This document shows positions 26,948 through 35,088 of a stretch of DNA of 64,000 nucleotides, piece after piece. Where the stretch lies: contig NZ_AP028461.1 of assembly GCF_033097365.1 (NCBI RefSeq), forward strand, positions 6,572,001 through 6,636,000, written 5' to 3'. The DNA is from Actinoplanes sichuanensis (GTDB lineage: Bacteria > Actinomycetota > Actinomycetes > Mycobacteriales > Micromonosporaceae). A program made the position numbers and the translations under genes. Numbering within the stretch: position 1 is the first letter of the stretch; every line of letters starts with the position of its first letter. The notes beneath the pieces are model-generated. The model did not search any database. It was not told where the DNA came from and was given only the letters and a program-made list of their open reading frames with translations.

Positions 26948-27578
26948 GATCCTCCGCATAGAGTCCCAGTTCGGCGGCGAGTTCGTCGCGGAGGTGCAGG
27001 CGACGGCCGGCGCCCTTCGAGCTGGCGATGGTCAGGGTGGCGAGCAGATGCAGGGCCAGCATCACCGAGGTCGGCGAGTTCGCGTAGGAGGCGCTCCCGG
27101 TACCGATCACGATGCTCGTGGTGGCGACCGTGGTGAGCGGGGCGTCCTCGGCGTCGGTGATGAGGACCAGGTCACCGCCGTGCCGGACGTAGGCGGCGGC
27201 GACGTCGACGGTCTCCCGGCGGTATCTGGACATCGACACGGCGACGAGCAGATCGCCCTGGCGGACGTCGCTGAGCACGTCGAGGGCGCGCAGCGATCCG
27301 TCGCCGACCAGGTGCACCCCGGACAGTCCGGCGCTCAGGTCGGTGGCCAGCATCGACGCGTAGGCGAGCGATTTGCCGTACCCCAGAAGGTATCGGCGCC
27401 GGGCCGAGACGATGAGCGCGGCCGCCCGTTCGATGGCGTCCTGTTCGGCCGCCCAGGCCAGGGCCTTGTCGAATTCCTCCCGCTGCTGTTCGAGGACCCG
27501 CTGTTTGAGGACGTGCGCGGATCGGCGCTGGACGTTGCGGTCGAACCGTTCGGACGGGGTGGAGCGATGGGTCGTCAC
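26934..27578 (-). CDS. SIS-domain protein (RpiR/MurR-like without the DNA-binding domain)
   Basis: A 214-residue protein whose residues ~50-190 are a SIS sugar-phosphate-binding domain (YLLGYGKSLAYASMLATDL, DLLVAVSMSRYRRET, LITDAEDAPLT). RpiR/MurR regulators normally carry an N-terminal ~75-residue helix-turn-helix; here only ~45 charged helical residues precede the SIS domain and no HTH is visible. The GTG start overlaps the stop of the GNAT gene (GTGA), which fixes the start and excludes a hidden N-terminal HTH in the same frame. It may bind a ligand or a separate regulator, or act as an isomerase-like enzyme. Confidence 0.72.
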   Translation of the reverse strand: MTTHRSTPSERFDRNVQRRSAHVLKQRVLEQQREEFDKALAWAAEQDAIERAAALIVSARRRYLLGYGKSLAYASMLATDLSAGLSGVHLVGDGSLRALDVLSDVRQGDLLVAVSMSRYRRETVDVAAAYVRHGGDLVLITDAEDAPLTTVATTSIVIGTGSASYANSPTSVMLALHLLATLTIASSKGAGRRLHLRDELAAELGLYAEDHDQD

Positions 27579-28213
27579 GATTCGTCATTCTCGAACGTGC
27601 AGGTGACCCGGTCGGCGTCGTGGGTCACGCCGGTCCAGCGGGCGCCGGTGGCGAAGTGCCGTTCCAGGCCGGAGCGCTGGGCGGCCCGGTCGGTGGCCGG
27701 GGACTCGAGCGTGCCGGCCGGTACACCCGGTTTGCGGGCGTGCCACAGATCCCAGCTGACCAGGACCCGGTCGGTGCCACCGCCGTAGTAGTCGGGCAGG
27801 AACCGGATCCCGGTGGCGCCCAGCACGTTCAGGTTGAAGTGGGCGTTGCGCAGTGCGTACGGATCGAAGGTCCACCGCATGGTCCGTGCCCCGGTGCCGC
27901 GCGCGGTCTGCGCCTGGGCCTGTTTGAGGCGCCGCCCGATGCCGAGGCCCTGCGCCGCCGCGTCGACCACCGCCGCCTGTGAGTAGTGGTAGAGCTCGCC
28001 GCGGTCGACCGCGGAGAACCCGAAACAGAAGCCGATCATCGTGCCCGCCGGGTCGAGGGCGCCGATGACCGACCCGGAGTTCTCCCGCAGGGCGGCGAGC
28101 AGGCGCGGGCTGACCCCGTACTCCGGCTGGGTGTAGCCGAAGACGGAACGGTAGAGGCGGGCGGCCGCGGTCAGCTCGGACGGCCCGTCCAGCTCCCGCA
28201 CGACAACGTCCAT
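27575..28213 (-). CDS. GNAT family N-acyltransferase
   Basis: A 212-residue protein of the large GNAT type (COG3375-like). Acyl-CoA binding is indicated by VVDAAAQGLGIGRRLKQAQ (about 84-102), and the region RWTFDPYALRNAHFNLNVLG (about 113-132) is characteristic of this group, which accompanies N-acylamino-acid racemases and M20 hydrolases in other bacteria. There it acylates (often succinylates) D-amino acids. It starts the three-gene operon, has a clear GGAGG site, and is divergent from the M20 hydrolase. Confidence 0.8.
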   Translation of the reverse strand: MDVVVRELDGPSELTAAARLYRSVFGYTQPEYGVSPRLLAALRENSGSVIGALDPAGTMIGFCFGFSAVDRGELYHYSQAAVVDAAAQGLGIGRRLKQAQAQTARGTGARTMRWTFDPYALRNAHFNLNVLGATGIRFLPDYYGGGTDRVLVSWDLWHARKPGVPAGTLESPATDRAAQRSGLERHFATGARWTGVTHDADRVTCTFENDES

Positions 28214-28232
28214 GACGGCCTCCGATCGAAAG

Positions 28233-28245
28233 ATACGTTTCGTAT
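28233..28245. promoter_or_regulatory. Palindromic operator candidate ATACG-ttt-CGTAT
   Basis: A perfect 5-bp-arm inverted repeat, AT-rich compared with its surroundings, lies 20 bp upstream of the GNAT start in the divergent region shared with the M20 hydrolase gene. Its position suits control of the left-hand operon. The cognate regulator is unknown, because the SIS protein in the operon has no visible DNA-binding domain. Confidence 0.5.
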
Positions 28246-28274
28246 GAACGTCATCGTGGCAACATCATCGCTCG

Positions 28275-28303
28275 TTGACAACGGGCAGCGTACAATTTAG
28301 CTT
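28275..28303 (+). promoter_or_regulatory. Leaderless promoter of the M20 hydrolase gene
   Basis: TTGACA (28275-28280), a 17-bp spacer and TAGCTT (28298-28303) form a near-consensus sigma-70-type promoter. The -10 ends 6 bp before the ATG at 28310, so transcription would start on or next to the A of the start codon. No ribosome-binding site is present, consistent with a leaderless mRNA. Confidence 0.65.
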
Positions 28304-28309
28304 TCGCAT

Positions 28310-29401
28310 ATGTCGCCAGCCACGCTCGACGCCCTGCATCGGTACACGCTGTGCGAGTCGCCCACCGGGGACCCCCGCTCGCTCGCCGCCCTGGCCGAGG
28401 TCCTCGACGCCGACGCCGCCCGGGCCGGTTTCCACACCGCCCGCGAGACGCACCCGACCGGGGATCACCTGATCTGGTCGCTGCCCGCCCGCGGCGTGAG
28501 CGGTGATCCGATCCTGCTGCTCAGTCACTACGACACGGTCTGGCCGGTGGGCACGCTGGCGACGATGCCGTGGTCGGTCGACGGCGACGTGCTCCGCGGG
28601 CCGGGCGTCTACGACACCAAGGCGGGCCTCGCCGCGCTCCTTTCGGCGGCGGGTGAGATCAAGGATCAAGACCATCCGGAGGTACGGGTGATCGTCGTCG
28701 CCGATGAGGAGATCGGCTCGCCGTCCGCCGGTGACCTGGTGCGCGCGGAGGCGGCCCGGGCACGCGCGGTGCTCGGGCTGGAGCCACCGCACCCGGGCGG
28801 CGACCTGAAGACCGGCCGTCGCGGCAGCACCCGGGCCCGGATCCAGGTGACCGGGGTGGAGGCGCACGCCGCCCTCGACCCGGAGGCCGGGGCCAGCGCC
28901 ATCGACGAACTGGTCGACCAGCTGATCCTGATCCGGTCGGTGGTGGCGGACCGGCCGGTGCTGCTGAACACCGGGACGATCGCGGGTGGCGGCCGCACCA
29001 ACGTGGTCGCCGGGCAGGCGCACGCCGACCTGGGGCTGCGGTTCTCCGACCCGGCCGACGAGGAGGCGGTGCTCGGCGCGCTCGACCGGTTGCGCCCGGT
29101 CCGGGACCGGGCGTCGGTGGCCACCCGGCTGCTGTCACACCGGCCCACCTGGCGTCCCGGCCCGGCCGGCGCCGACCTGCTGGACCGGATCCGGGTGATC
29201 GCCGCCGGGATCGGCCGACAGGTCGACGGTCGGCCCGCCGACGGTGCCGCCGACACCAACACCGCCGGAGCGCTCGGCCACCCCACGGTCGACGGCCTGG
29301 CCCCACGTGGGGGTGGCGCGCATGCCCGTACCGAATGGGTCTCCGTCGCCGGCATCGCCGAGCGGACCGCCCTCCTCGCCGCCCTTCTGACCGGTCTCTG
29401 A
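28310..29401 (+). CDS. M20 family metallohydrolase (N-acylamino acid deacylase/carboxypeptidase G2-like)
   Basis: A 363-residue di-zinc hydrolase. Metal and catalytic motifs are in order: LLSHYDTVWP (about 70-79), GPGVYDTKAGL (about 101-111), VADEEIGS (about 140-147) and a C-terminal GGGAHARTEW (about 338-347). Family members cleave N-acylamino acids or C-terminal residues. With a GNAT acyltransferase and an N-acylamino-acid-racemase-type enzyme in the divergent operon, L-specific deacylation of N-acylamino acids is the likely job. It appears to be translated from a leaderless transcript. Confidence 0.84.
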   Translation: MSPATLDALHRYTLCESPTGDPRSLAALAEVLDADAARAGFHTARETHPTGDHLIWSLPARGVSGDPILLLSHYDTVWPVGTLATMPWSVDGDVLRGPGVYDTKAGLAALLSAAGEIKDQDHPEVRVIVVADEEIGSPSAGDLVRAEAARARAVLGLEPPHPGGDLKTGRRGSTRARIQVTGVEAHAALDPEAGASAIDELVDQLILIRSVVADRPVLLNTGTIAGGGRTNVVAGQAHADLGLRFSDPADEEAVLGALDRLRPVRDRASVATRLLSHRPTWRPGPAGADLLDRIRVIAAGIGRQVDGRPADGAADTNTAGALGHPTVDGLAPRGGGAHARTEWVSVAGIAERTALLAALLTGL

Positions 29402-29584
29402 TCAGCCCTGGGCGGCTGCCTCCCGCCCGCCGGCGGCGTCGGCGGGCTCGCCGAAATCGGCATCGGGCGGCACCAGCTCACGGTCGGCCTCGGCGCGGGG
29501 CCGTGACGCCGGGTGACGGGGCAACCGTTCGACGGTGGTCTCGGACGGCTGAATGGTCGGGTTTTTCGTCGGGTCTTTCGTCAT
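29402..29584 (-). CDS. Small hydrophilic hypothetical protein
   Basis: A 60-residue protein rich in Pro, Glu, Asp and Arg with no recognised domain, likely disordered. The start is ATG at 29584 with GGAGGG 12 bases upstream, somewhat far. It begins with Thr-Lys-Asp-Pro-Thr and is Glu/Asp-rich near the end. It is convergent with the M20 hydrolase gene, whose stop directly abuts its own. Moderately likely to be real. Confidence 0.5.
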   Translation of the reverse strand: MTKDPTKNPTIQPSETTVERLPRHPASRPRAEADRELVPPDADFGEPADAAGGREAAAQG

Positions 29585-29669
29585 GGGTACAGATTTCCCT
29601 CCAACGAGTCGTTTAGACTCGCGGATCTCCGGGAATGGGGGCTGTTCGTAGCCTCCGGGAGGGGCATCG

Positions 29670-29927
29670 ATGCTGAACGATGACGACCGGCGCACGATCG
29701 CGGAACTCGAACGCCGGATCCACCTGAGTGACCCCGATTTCGCCGCGCGGATGGCCGGCCCGCCCAGGGAAGTGCCGTTCCCGGTGATCGCGGTGCTGTG
29801 TGCGGCCCTGTTCATCCTGGTCCCACCGGTGATGCTGCTGTTCGGCTGGCCGGGCCTGATCGTGGTGCTCGACCTCTTCGTGGCCGGTGTCGTGGTCGTC
29901 CTGGTCCGCCGCCACCTGCGCCGCTGA
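29670..29927 (+). CDS. DUF3040 family small membrane protein
   Basis: An 85-residue protein. Residues 1-30 form a soluble head with the DUF3040 pattern (LNDDDRRTIAELERRIHLSDPDFA), followed by two hydrophobic segments (about 37-58 and 60-78) and a basic tail. DUF3040 proteins are common in actinobacteria, membrane-bound, and of unknown function. It lies 48 bp before the two-component regulator gene. Confidence 0.8.
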   Translation: MLNDDDRRTIAELERRIHLSDPDFAARMAGPPREVPFPVIAVLCAALFILVPPVMLLFGWPGLIVVLDLFVAGVVVVLVRRHLRR

Positions 29928-29932
29928 CAGTT

Positions 29933-29954
29933 CTCTCATCGGGCTCTCATCCGG
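29933..29954 (+). promoter_or_regulatory. Direct-repeat box upstream of the response regulator
   Basis: CTCTCATC occurs twice with 11-bp periodicity (29933-29940 and 29944-29951), one helical turn apart, as in OmpR/PhoB-type sites. The right copy extends to CTCTCATCCGG, which recurs upstream of the DUF2993 gene at 32024. It lies 21 bp before the response-regulator ATG, suggesting autoregulation. Confidence 0.55.
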
Positions 29955-29975
29955 ACGTGGTCCTATGACAGGACC

Positions 29976-30662
29976 ATGAGCGCCCGTGTCCTCGTCGTCG
30001 ACGACCAGCCCAACATCGTCGACCTGCTGCAAACCGTGCTGGCCTTCCACGGTTTCACCGTCGACACCGCCGGCACCGCCGAGGCGGCCGTCGCGTCGGC
30101 CGCCGACCACCGGCCCGACCTGGTGCTGTTGGACGTGATGCTGCCCGACGGCGACGGGCTGGAGGTGTGCCGGCGGCTGCGCGCAGGTGGGATGACCGGT
30201 GGGATCATCTTCCTCACCGCGCGTGACGGGCGTACCGATCAGGTGTCCGGTCTGGCATACGGCGGCGACGACTACGTCACCAAGCCGTTCGACGTGGAGG
30301 TGCTGCTGGCCCGGGTGCGGGCGGTGCTACGCCGGGTTCCGGCCGGGGCAGACGGTGCGATTGCGGTGCTGAGCTACGCCGGCCTGGTCCTCGACCCGGA
30401 GACCCTGGCCGTCACCCGCAACGGCGAGCCGCTGACGCTGTCGCCGACCGAGCTGAGGCTGCTGCGATATTTCCTGACCAATCCGGGGCGGGTGCTGTCC
30501 CGGGCACAGATCCTGGACGCCGTGTGGGACTGCGGTTCCGGCAACGTGTCGAACGTCGTCGACACATATGTGGGCTATCTGCGGCGCAAACTCGACAGGC
30601 ACGGGCCACCATTGATCGTCACCCACCGCGGTTTCGGGTACGCGCTGCGAGCCGACCGGTGA
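29976..30662 (+). CDS. OmpR/PhoB-family response regulator
   Basis: A 228-residue two-domain regulator. The receiver (residues 4-115) has the acidic pair near 9-10, phospho-acceptor Asp in LVLLDVMLPDGDG (about 53), Thr in FLTARDG and Lys in YVTKPFD (about 104). The C-terminal winged helix (about 130-228) includes LSPTELRLLRYFLTNPGRVLS and the recognition region VDTYVGYLRRKLD. It overlaps the kinase gene by GTGA and probably controls the DUF2993-MMPL pair downstream as well as itself. Confidence 0.9.
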   Translation: MSARVLVVDDQPNIVDLLQTVLAFHGFTVDTAGTAEAAVASAADHRPDLVLLDVMLPDGDGLEVCRRLRAGGMTGGIIFLTARDGRTDQVSGLAYGGDDYVTKPFDVEVLLARVRAVLRRVPAGADGAIAVLSYAGLVLDPETLAVTRNGEPLTLSPTELRLLRYFLTNPGRVLSRAQILDAVWDCGSGNVSNVVDTYVGYLRRKLDRHGPPLIVTHRGFGYALRADR

Positions 30663-32023
30663 GCGGCCGCCGGTCGCTGCGGTTCTCGCTGGTCGCCGGG
30701 GTGGCCGGGCTGACCGCGGCGGCGCTGGTGATCACCTGGGTGACAGCGGCGGTGGCGCTCCGGTCGTACCTGATGGAACGCGCCGACGAGCAACTCGCCG
30801 CGGCGGCGGTGCTGGTCCGGCAGCGGGCCGCGTTGATCAGTGGCCCGACTGGCGCCGAGCTCCGGTCGGCGGTGTCGGTCACCGACTATCTGATCGAGTT
30901 CCGCCGCGCCGACGGGCACACGGTTCGCCTGGTCGGCGGCACCCCACTGCCGGGCACGCCGCTGCTCGACCGGGTCCGGCCGGACGACACCGGGCCGCAG
31001 ACGGTGGCGGGCGACTACCGGGTACGGGTGGTGCCGGTCGGCAACGGCACGGTGCTGGTCGGGCTGCCGCTCGCCCCGGTCCGGGACACCGTCACCCGGC
31101 TGGCGTGGGTCGCCGCCGTCACCGCCGTGCTGGTGCTCGCGCTGCTCACCGTCCTGGCCCGCTGGCTGGTGATCAGGCGGCTGCGCCCGCTCGACGAGAT
31201 CGCCGCCACCGCCGGGGCGATTGCCGCAGGTGATCTGGACCGCCGGGTCGGCGCGCCGGAGCCGGGTTCGGCGGCGGCCCGCACCGAGGTGGGGCGGCTG
31301 TCGGTGGCCGTGGACGGGATGCTGGCCCGGATCCAGGCGGCGATGGTCGTGCGGGAGCGGTCCGAGCAGCGGATGCGGGCGTTCGTCGCGGACGCCTCAC
31401 ACGAGTTGCGTACCCCGGTGACGTCGATCAGCGGCTACCTGCAACTGGTCCGGACCGGTGTCGTCGACCTGTCCACCCGCCCCGACGTGCTGCGGCGCAT
31501 CGAGGAGGAGGCCACCCGGATGGGCACCCTCGTCGACGAGCTGCTGTACCTGGCCCGGCTGGAGTCCGACCCGCCGGCCCGCCGGGATCCGGTCGATCTG
31601 GCTGGGCTGATCGGCGACGCGGCCGCCGACGCCCGGGCCGTCGAGCCGGACCGGCCGGTCGAGGTGTCGGTCGCCGGGCCGGTGACGGTTCCCGGTGACG
31701 AGGGGGTGCTGCGACGGGTCCTGGCGAACCTGCTCAGCAACGTCCGGGCGCACACCCCGCCGGGCACGGCGGTGCTGGTCAGCGCGGTGCCGTCGGGCGG
31801 CCGGGTCCGGGTCACGGTCGCCGACGAGGGCCCGGGGATGCCCGCGGACCAGGCGGGCCGGGCGTTCGAGCGGTTCTGGCGGGCGGACCCGTCGCGCGCC
31901 GGAACCGACGGCGCCGGGCTCGGCCTGGCCATCGTCGCCGAAGCGGTCCGCGCCCACGGCGGCGCCACCGGCATCGACGTGGGCGGGCCGGGTCTCACAG
32001 TGTGGTTCGAGATTCCCATCTGA
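30659..32023 (+). CDS. Sensor histidine kinase (HAMP-HisKA-HATPase)
   Basis: A 454-residue membrane kinase; GTG at 30659 overlaps the regulator stop. TM1 spans about residues 9-30 and TM2 about 143-163, enclosing a ~110-residue extracytoplasmic sensor. HAMP covers about 164-225, the phospho-accepting His lies in DASHELRTP (about 246), and the ATPase domain has N-box NLLSNVRAH (about 359), G1 DEGPGMP (about 389) and G2 GAGLGLAI (about 420). It phosphorylates the cotranscribed regulator. The stimulus is unknown, probably an envelope signal. Confidence 0.9.
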   Translation: MSGRRSLRFSLVAGVAGLTAAALVITWVTAAVALRSYLMERADEQLAAAAVLVRQRAALISGPTGAELRSAVSVTDYLIEFRRADGHTVRLVGGTPLPGTPLLDRVRPDDTGPQTVAGDYRVRVVPVGNGTVLVGLPLAPVRDTVTRLAWVAAVTAVLVLALLTVLARWLVIRRLRPLDEIAATAGAIAAGDLDRRVGAPEPGSAAARTEVGRLSVAVDGMLARIQAAMVVRERSEQRMRAFVADASHELRTPVTSISGYLQLVRTGVVDLSTRPDVLRRIEEEATRMGTLVDELLYLARLESDPPARRDPVDLAGLIGDAAADARAVEPDRPVEVSVAGPVTVPGDEGVLRRVLANLLSNVRAHTPPGTAVLVSAVPSGGRVRVTVADEGPGMPADQAGRAFERFWRADPSRAGTDGAGLGLAIVAEAVRAHGGATGIDVGGPGLTVWFEIPI

Positions 32024-32034
32024 CTCTCATCCGG
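32024..32034 (+). promoter_or_regulatory. Second copy of the CTCTCATCCGG box
   Basis: An exact 11-bp copy of the box upstream of the response-regulator gene. It starts right after the kinase stop codon and 51 bp before the DUF2993 ATG. A likely binding site of the adjacent regulator. Confidence 0.5.
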
Positions 32035-32074
32035 TTCCCGCCGGGCCGTCATCGGCGACCTGTGACATGGCCCC

Positions 32075-32833
32075 ATGCGAAAACGTCTGATTCTCGGTGT
32101 CGTGGCCGGTCTTCTGCTGGTCACGACAGTCATCACCGATCGGGTCACGGCCTCGGCCGCGGCCGGCCGGCTCACTGAGCGGCTGCGCTGCGCCGCCGGC
32201 CTGTCGTCCGACCCGTCTGTCTCGTTCGGTGGTTTCCCGTTCCTGAGCCAGCTGGCCCTCGGCACCTTCGACAGCATCCGGGTCGCCGCCGACGACGTGC
32301 CGGCCGGGCGTTACCGGGTGGGTGTCGAAGCCACCGCGACCGGCGTGCGGCTTCCGGACGGCGGCGCGGTTCGGGCCGATTCCCTCAAGGCCACCATCAC
32401 CATCGGGTACGACCTGCTGCGCGCCGCAGGAGCAACGGACGGCTCCACCCCGACGGCGGTCGCCGGGCTGCTGGACGAGGTCACCGCGGACGACTCCGGT
32501 CACCTTCTGTTCTCCGCCACCCGGACGCTGTTCGGCCGGAAGATCCCGGTGACCGTCATCGCCACCCCGGAGATCTCCGGCGGAGAGCTGACCGTCCGGC
32601 CGGTCGAGGTGGAGGTGCCGTCGGCCGGGCTGCGCCTGCCGGCCACCCGGTTCGGCGCGCTGAAGCAGCTGCCGAGTGCCGGCCTGCCCGAACTCCCCGG
32701 CGGACTGTCCTGGACCGGGGTCACCGCCACCCCCGACGGCCTGCGCCTGTCGGTCGAGGGCACCGGCCTGACCACGGACACCCTTGCGGCCGGGTCCTCG
32801 GCGCGCTGCGGCTCCCCCGGTGGCACGGCATGA
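32075..32833 (+). CDS. DUF2993 (LmeA-like) secreted lipid-binding protein
   Basis: A 252-residue exported or membrane-tethered protein: an N-terminal helix (residues 5-24) and then a beta-rich body with the DUF2993 pattern (VSFGGFPFLSQLALGTFDSIRVAADDV, abbreviated; about 49-75). Mycobacterial LmeA, the best-known DUF2993 protein, binds phospholipids and supports MmpL11. The stop overlaps the start of an MMPL transporter (ATGA), which strongly suggests that the two proteins work together in lipid export or envelope maintenance. Confidence 0.8.
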   Translation: MRKRLILGVVAGLLLVTTVITDRVTASAAAGRLTERLRCAAGLSSDPSVSFGGFPFLSQLALGTFDSIRVAADDVPAGRYRVGVEATATGVRLPDGGAVRADSLKATITIGYDLLRAAGATDGSTPTAVAGLLDEVTADDSGHLLFSATRTLFGRKIPVTVIATPEISGGELTVRPVEVEVPSAGLRLPATRFGALKQLPSAGLPELPGGLSWTGVTATPDGLRLSVEGTGLTTDTLAAGSSARCGSPGGTA

Positions 32834-35088
32834 GCGCCGCCCGCACGGGCACCCGCACCCACCTGCTGTTCGCCGGCATCGGCCGGGCGGCCGTGCGGCG
32901 GCCGTGGTGGACGATCACCGGATGGGTGCTGTGCACGGTGACGGTGGCGGCCCTGGTGATCGTGTTCGGCCGGCCCACCGACGACGACACCACGCTGCCC
33001 GGCAGCTCCGCCCAGCGGGGCCGGGACCTGCTGGCCGAGCATTTCCCGGGAACCGACGGGGCGACCGGCTCGGTCATCCTGCGCTCGCCGGACGGCCCGC
33101 TGAACACGGCCGCGACGGCCGAGGCGGTGACGCGGATCGAGGCGATCGGGCACGTGACCTCGGTGACCCCGCCGAGCGTCGCCGCCGGTTCGCTGACCGC
33201 CGACGGGTCCACCGGTTACCTGTCCGTCCAGTTCGACGTCGGGCCCCGTGACCTGGAAAGCGGACTGACCGGCGAAGTGCTGGACGCGGCGCGGGCGGCC
33301 ACCGGACCGGGTGTGGAGGTGCTTCCGGGTGGCGCGCTGGCCCGGACCGAGCCGGACACCAGGCGCAGCGAGGCGTTCGGCCTCGGGGTGGCCCTGGTCG
33401 TGCTGGTGCTGGCCTTCGGCGGGCTGGTGGCGGCCGGGCTTCCACTGCTGACCGCGCTGTTCACGCTGGTCAGCGGGCTGGGCCTGATCGGCCTGGCCGG
33501 CCATCTCACCGCGGTCCCGGCAGTGGCCGGCACGATCGCCACCATGATCGGGCTGGGGGTCGGCGTCGACTACGCCCTGTTCATGATCACCCGCTATCGG
33601 GCGCTGCTGGCCGCCGGCACACCGGTCCCGGACGCGGTGACCGCCATGGTCGCCTCGTCGGGCAGCGCGGTGGCCTTCGCCGGCGGCACCGTGGTGGTGG
33701 CCCTGGCCGGCCTGACCATCTCCGGGGTGCCGGTCCTGGTCACGCTCGGCTGGACCGCAGGTCTGATCGTCCTGGTGGCGGTGACCGCCGCCGTCACTCT
33801 GCTGCCCGCCCTGCTGACCGTCCTCGGCCCGCACATCCACGCCCTCCGGATCCCCCGCCCGCCGTCGCCACCGGACAGCAGACCCGGCGGCCAGAAAGCG
33901 CCGACCCCACCGGACACCGGACCCGGCGATCAGGGCGAACCCGGCGGCCGGAGAGCGCCGACGGCGGATCAGGCGTCGGCCTGGGGGCGCCTCGCCGATC
34001 GGGTCACCCGGCGGCCTTGGCCGTATGCGCTGGTCAGCGTGGTCCTGTTGCTCGTGGTGGCGGCGCCGGTGACCGGGATGACGCTGGGACAGACCGATGC
34101 GGGGGACGAACCCGCCGGAACCGCGGGGCGGGCCGGCTACGACGTGCTGGCCGAGGCGTTCGGGCCGGGGGTGAACGGGCCGCTCACCGTGGTCGCCGAA
34201 CTGACGCCGCCCGGCGGGGCATCGGATCCGCGGGTCGCCGGGCTGGTGGGGGCGGTCGGCGGCGTTCCCGGGGTGGCCCGGGCACACCCCGCCCGGGTCT
34301 CCGGCGACGGGCGGGTGGTGTCGGTGCGGGTGGTCCCGGCGACCGGGCCGGGTGACCCGGCGACCGTCGGCACGGTGGCCGCGCTGGAACGGGTGGCGGT
34401 GTCCGGCACACGGGTGTTCGTTACCGGTCCCACCGCGGTCAAGGCGGCGCTGGCCGAGCGGGTGGGGGCGCGGATGCCGTACGTCATCGGGCTCGTGGTC
34501 GTCCTGGCCGCTCTCCTGGTGCTGATCGCCTTCCGGGCCCCGGTGGTCGCCGTGAAGGCGGCGGTGATGAACCTGTTCTCGGTGGCGGCCGCTTACGGGG
34601 TGCTGACCGCCGTGTTCCAGTGGGGCTGGGGTGTCACGCTGGTCGGGCTCGACGGGCCGGTGCCGATCGAGTCGTATGTGCCGATGCTGCTGTTCGCGTT
34701 GCTCTTCGGGCTCTCCATGGACTACGAGGTCTTCCTGCTGACTGCGGTCCGGGAGTCGTGGGACGTCACCGGCGACAACCGGCGGTCGGTGCGGGACGGG
34801 CTGGCCGGCACCGGGATGGTGATCACCTCGGCCGCCGTGGTGATGGTCTGCGTGTTCGCGAGTTTCGTCCTGAGCCCGAGTCCGGTGGTGAAGATGACGG
34901 GTCTCGGGCTGGCGGTGGCGGTGGCGATCGACGCGACGGTGATCAGGGGGCTGCTCGTCCCGGCGTCGATGGCGCTGATGGGGCGGGCCAATTGGTGGGC
35001 GCCACGCCGGTCAGACCGCCACGTCCACGAGGTCGCCGCTGTTCAGGACGCCGCGGAGGGCGTACAGAGGAACGCCCTTGGTCTGTAG
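32830..35088 (+). CDS. MMPL-family RND transporter
   Basis: A 752-residue RND-type exporter with the MMPL layout: TM1, a large extracytoplasmic loop, a block of five to six helices (about 180-335), a Pro/Gly-rich cytoplasmic linker (about 336-385), then a second equivalent half. The proton-relay motif is present in both halves: GLGVGVDYALFMITRYR (about 240) and FGLSMDYEVFLL (about 638). It is coupled to the DUF2993 gene and follows a two-component system. The likely cargo is a lipid or hydrophobic compound. The last ~25 residues overlap the convergent gene at 35011 and look non-conserved. Confidence 0.87.
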   Translation: MSAARTGTRTHLLFAGIGRAAVRRPWWTITGWVLCTVTVAALVIVFGRPTDDDTTLPGSSAQRGRDLLAEHFPGTDGATGSVILRSPDGPLNTAATAEAVTRIEAIGHVTSVTPPSVAAGSLTADGSTGYLSVQFDVGPRDLESGLTGEVLDAARAATGPGVEVLPGGALARTEPDTRRSEAFGLGVALVVLVLAFGGLVAAGLPLLTALFTLVSGLGLIGLAGHLTAVPAVAGTIATMIGLGVGVDYALFMITRYRALLAAGTPVPDAVTAMVASSGSAVAFAGGTVVVALAGLTISGVPVLVTLGWTAGLIVLVAVTAAVTLLPALLTVLGPHIHALRIPRPPSPPDSRPGGQKAPTPPDTGPGDQGEPGGRRAPTADQASAWGRLADRVTRRPWPYALVSVVLLLVVAAPVTGMTLGQTDAGDEPAGTAGRAGYDVLAEAFGPGVNGPLTVVAELTPPGGASDPRVAGLVGAVGGVPGVARAHPARVSGDGRVVSVRVVPATGPGDPATVGTVAALERVAVSGTRVFVTGPTAVKAALAERVGARMPYVIGLVVVLAALLVLIAFRAPVVAVKAAVMNLFSVAAAYGVLTAVFQWGWGVTLVGLDGPVPIESYVPMLLFALLFGLSMDYEVFLLTAVRESWDVTGDNRRSVRDGLAGTGMVITSAAVVMVCVFASFVLSPSPVVKMTGLGLAVAVAIDATVIRGLLVPASMALMGRANWWAPRRSDRHVHEVAAVQDAAEGVQRNALGL

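Noticed and set aside
28275..28296. TTGACA paired with TACAAT as -35/-10
   Set aside because: The spacer would be only 10 bp. TAGCTT at 28298 gives a 17-bp spacer and is preferred.
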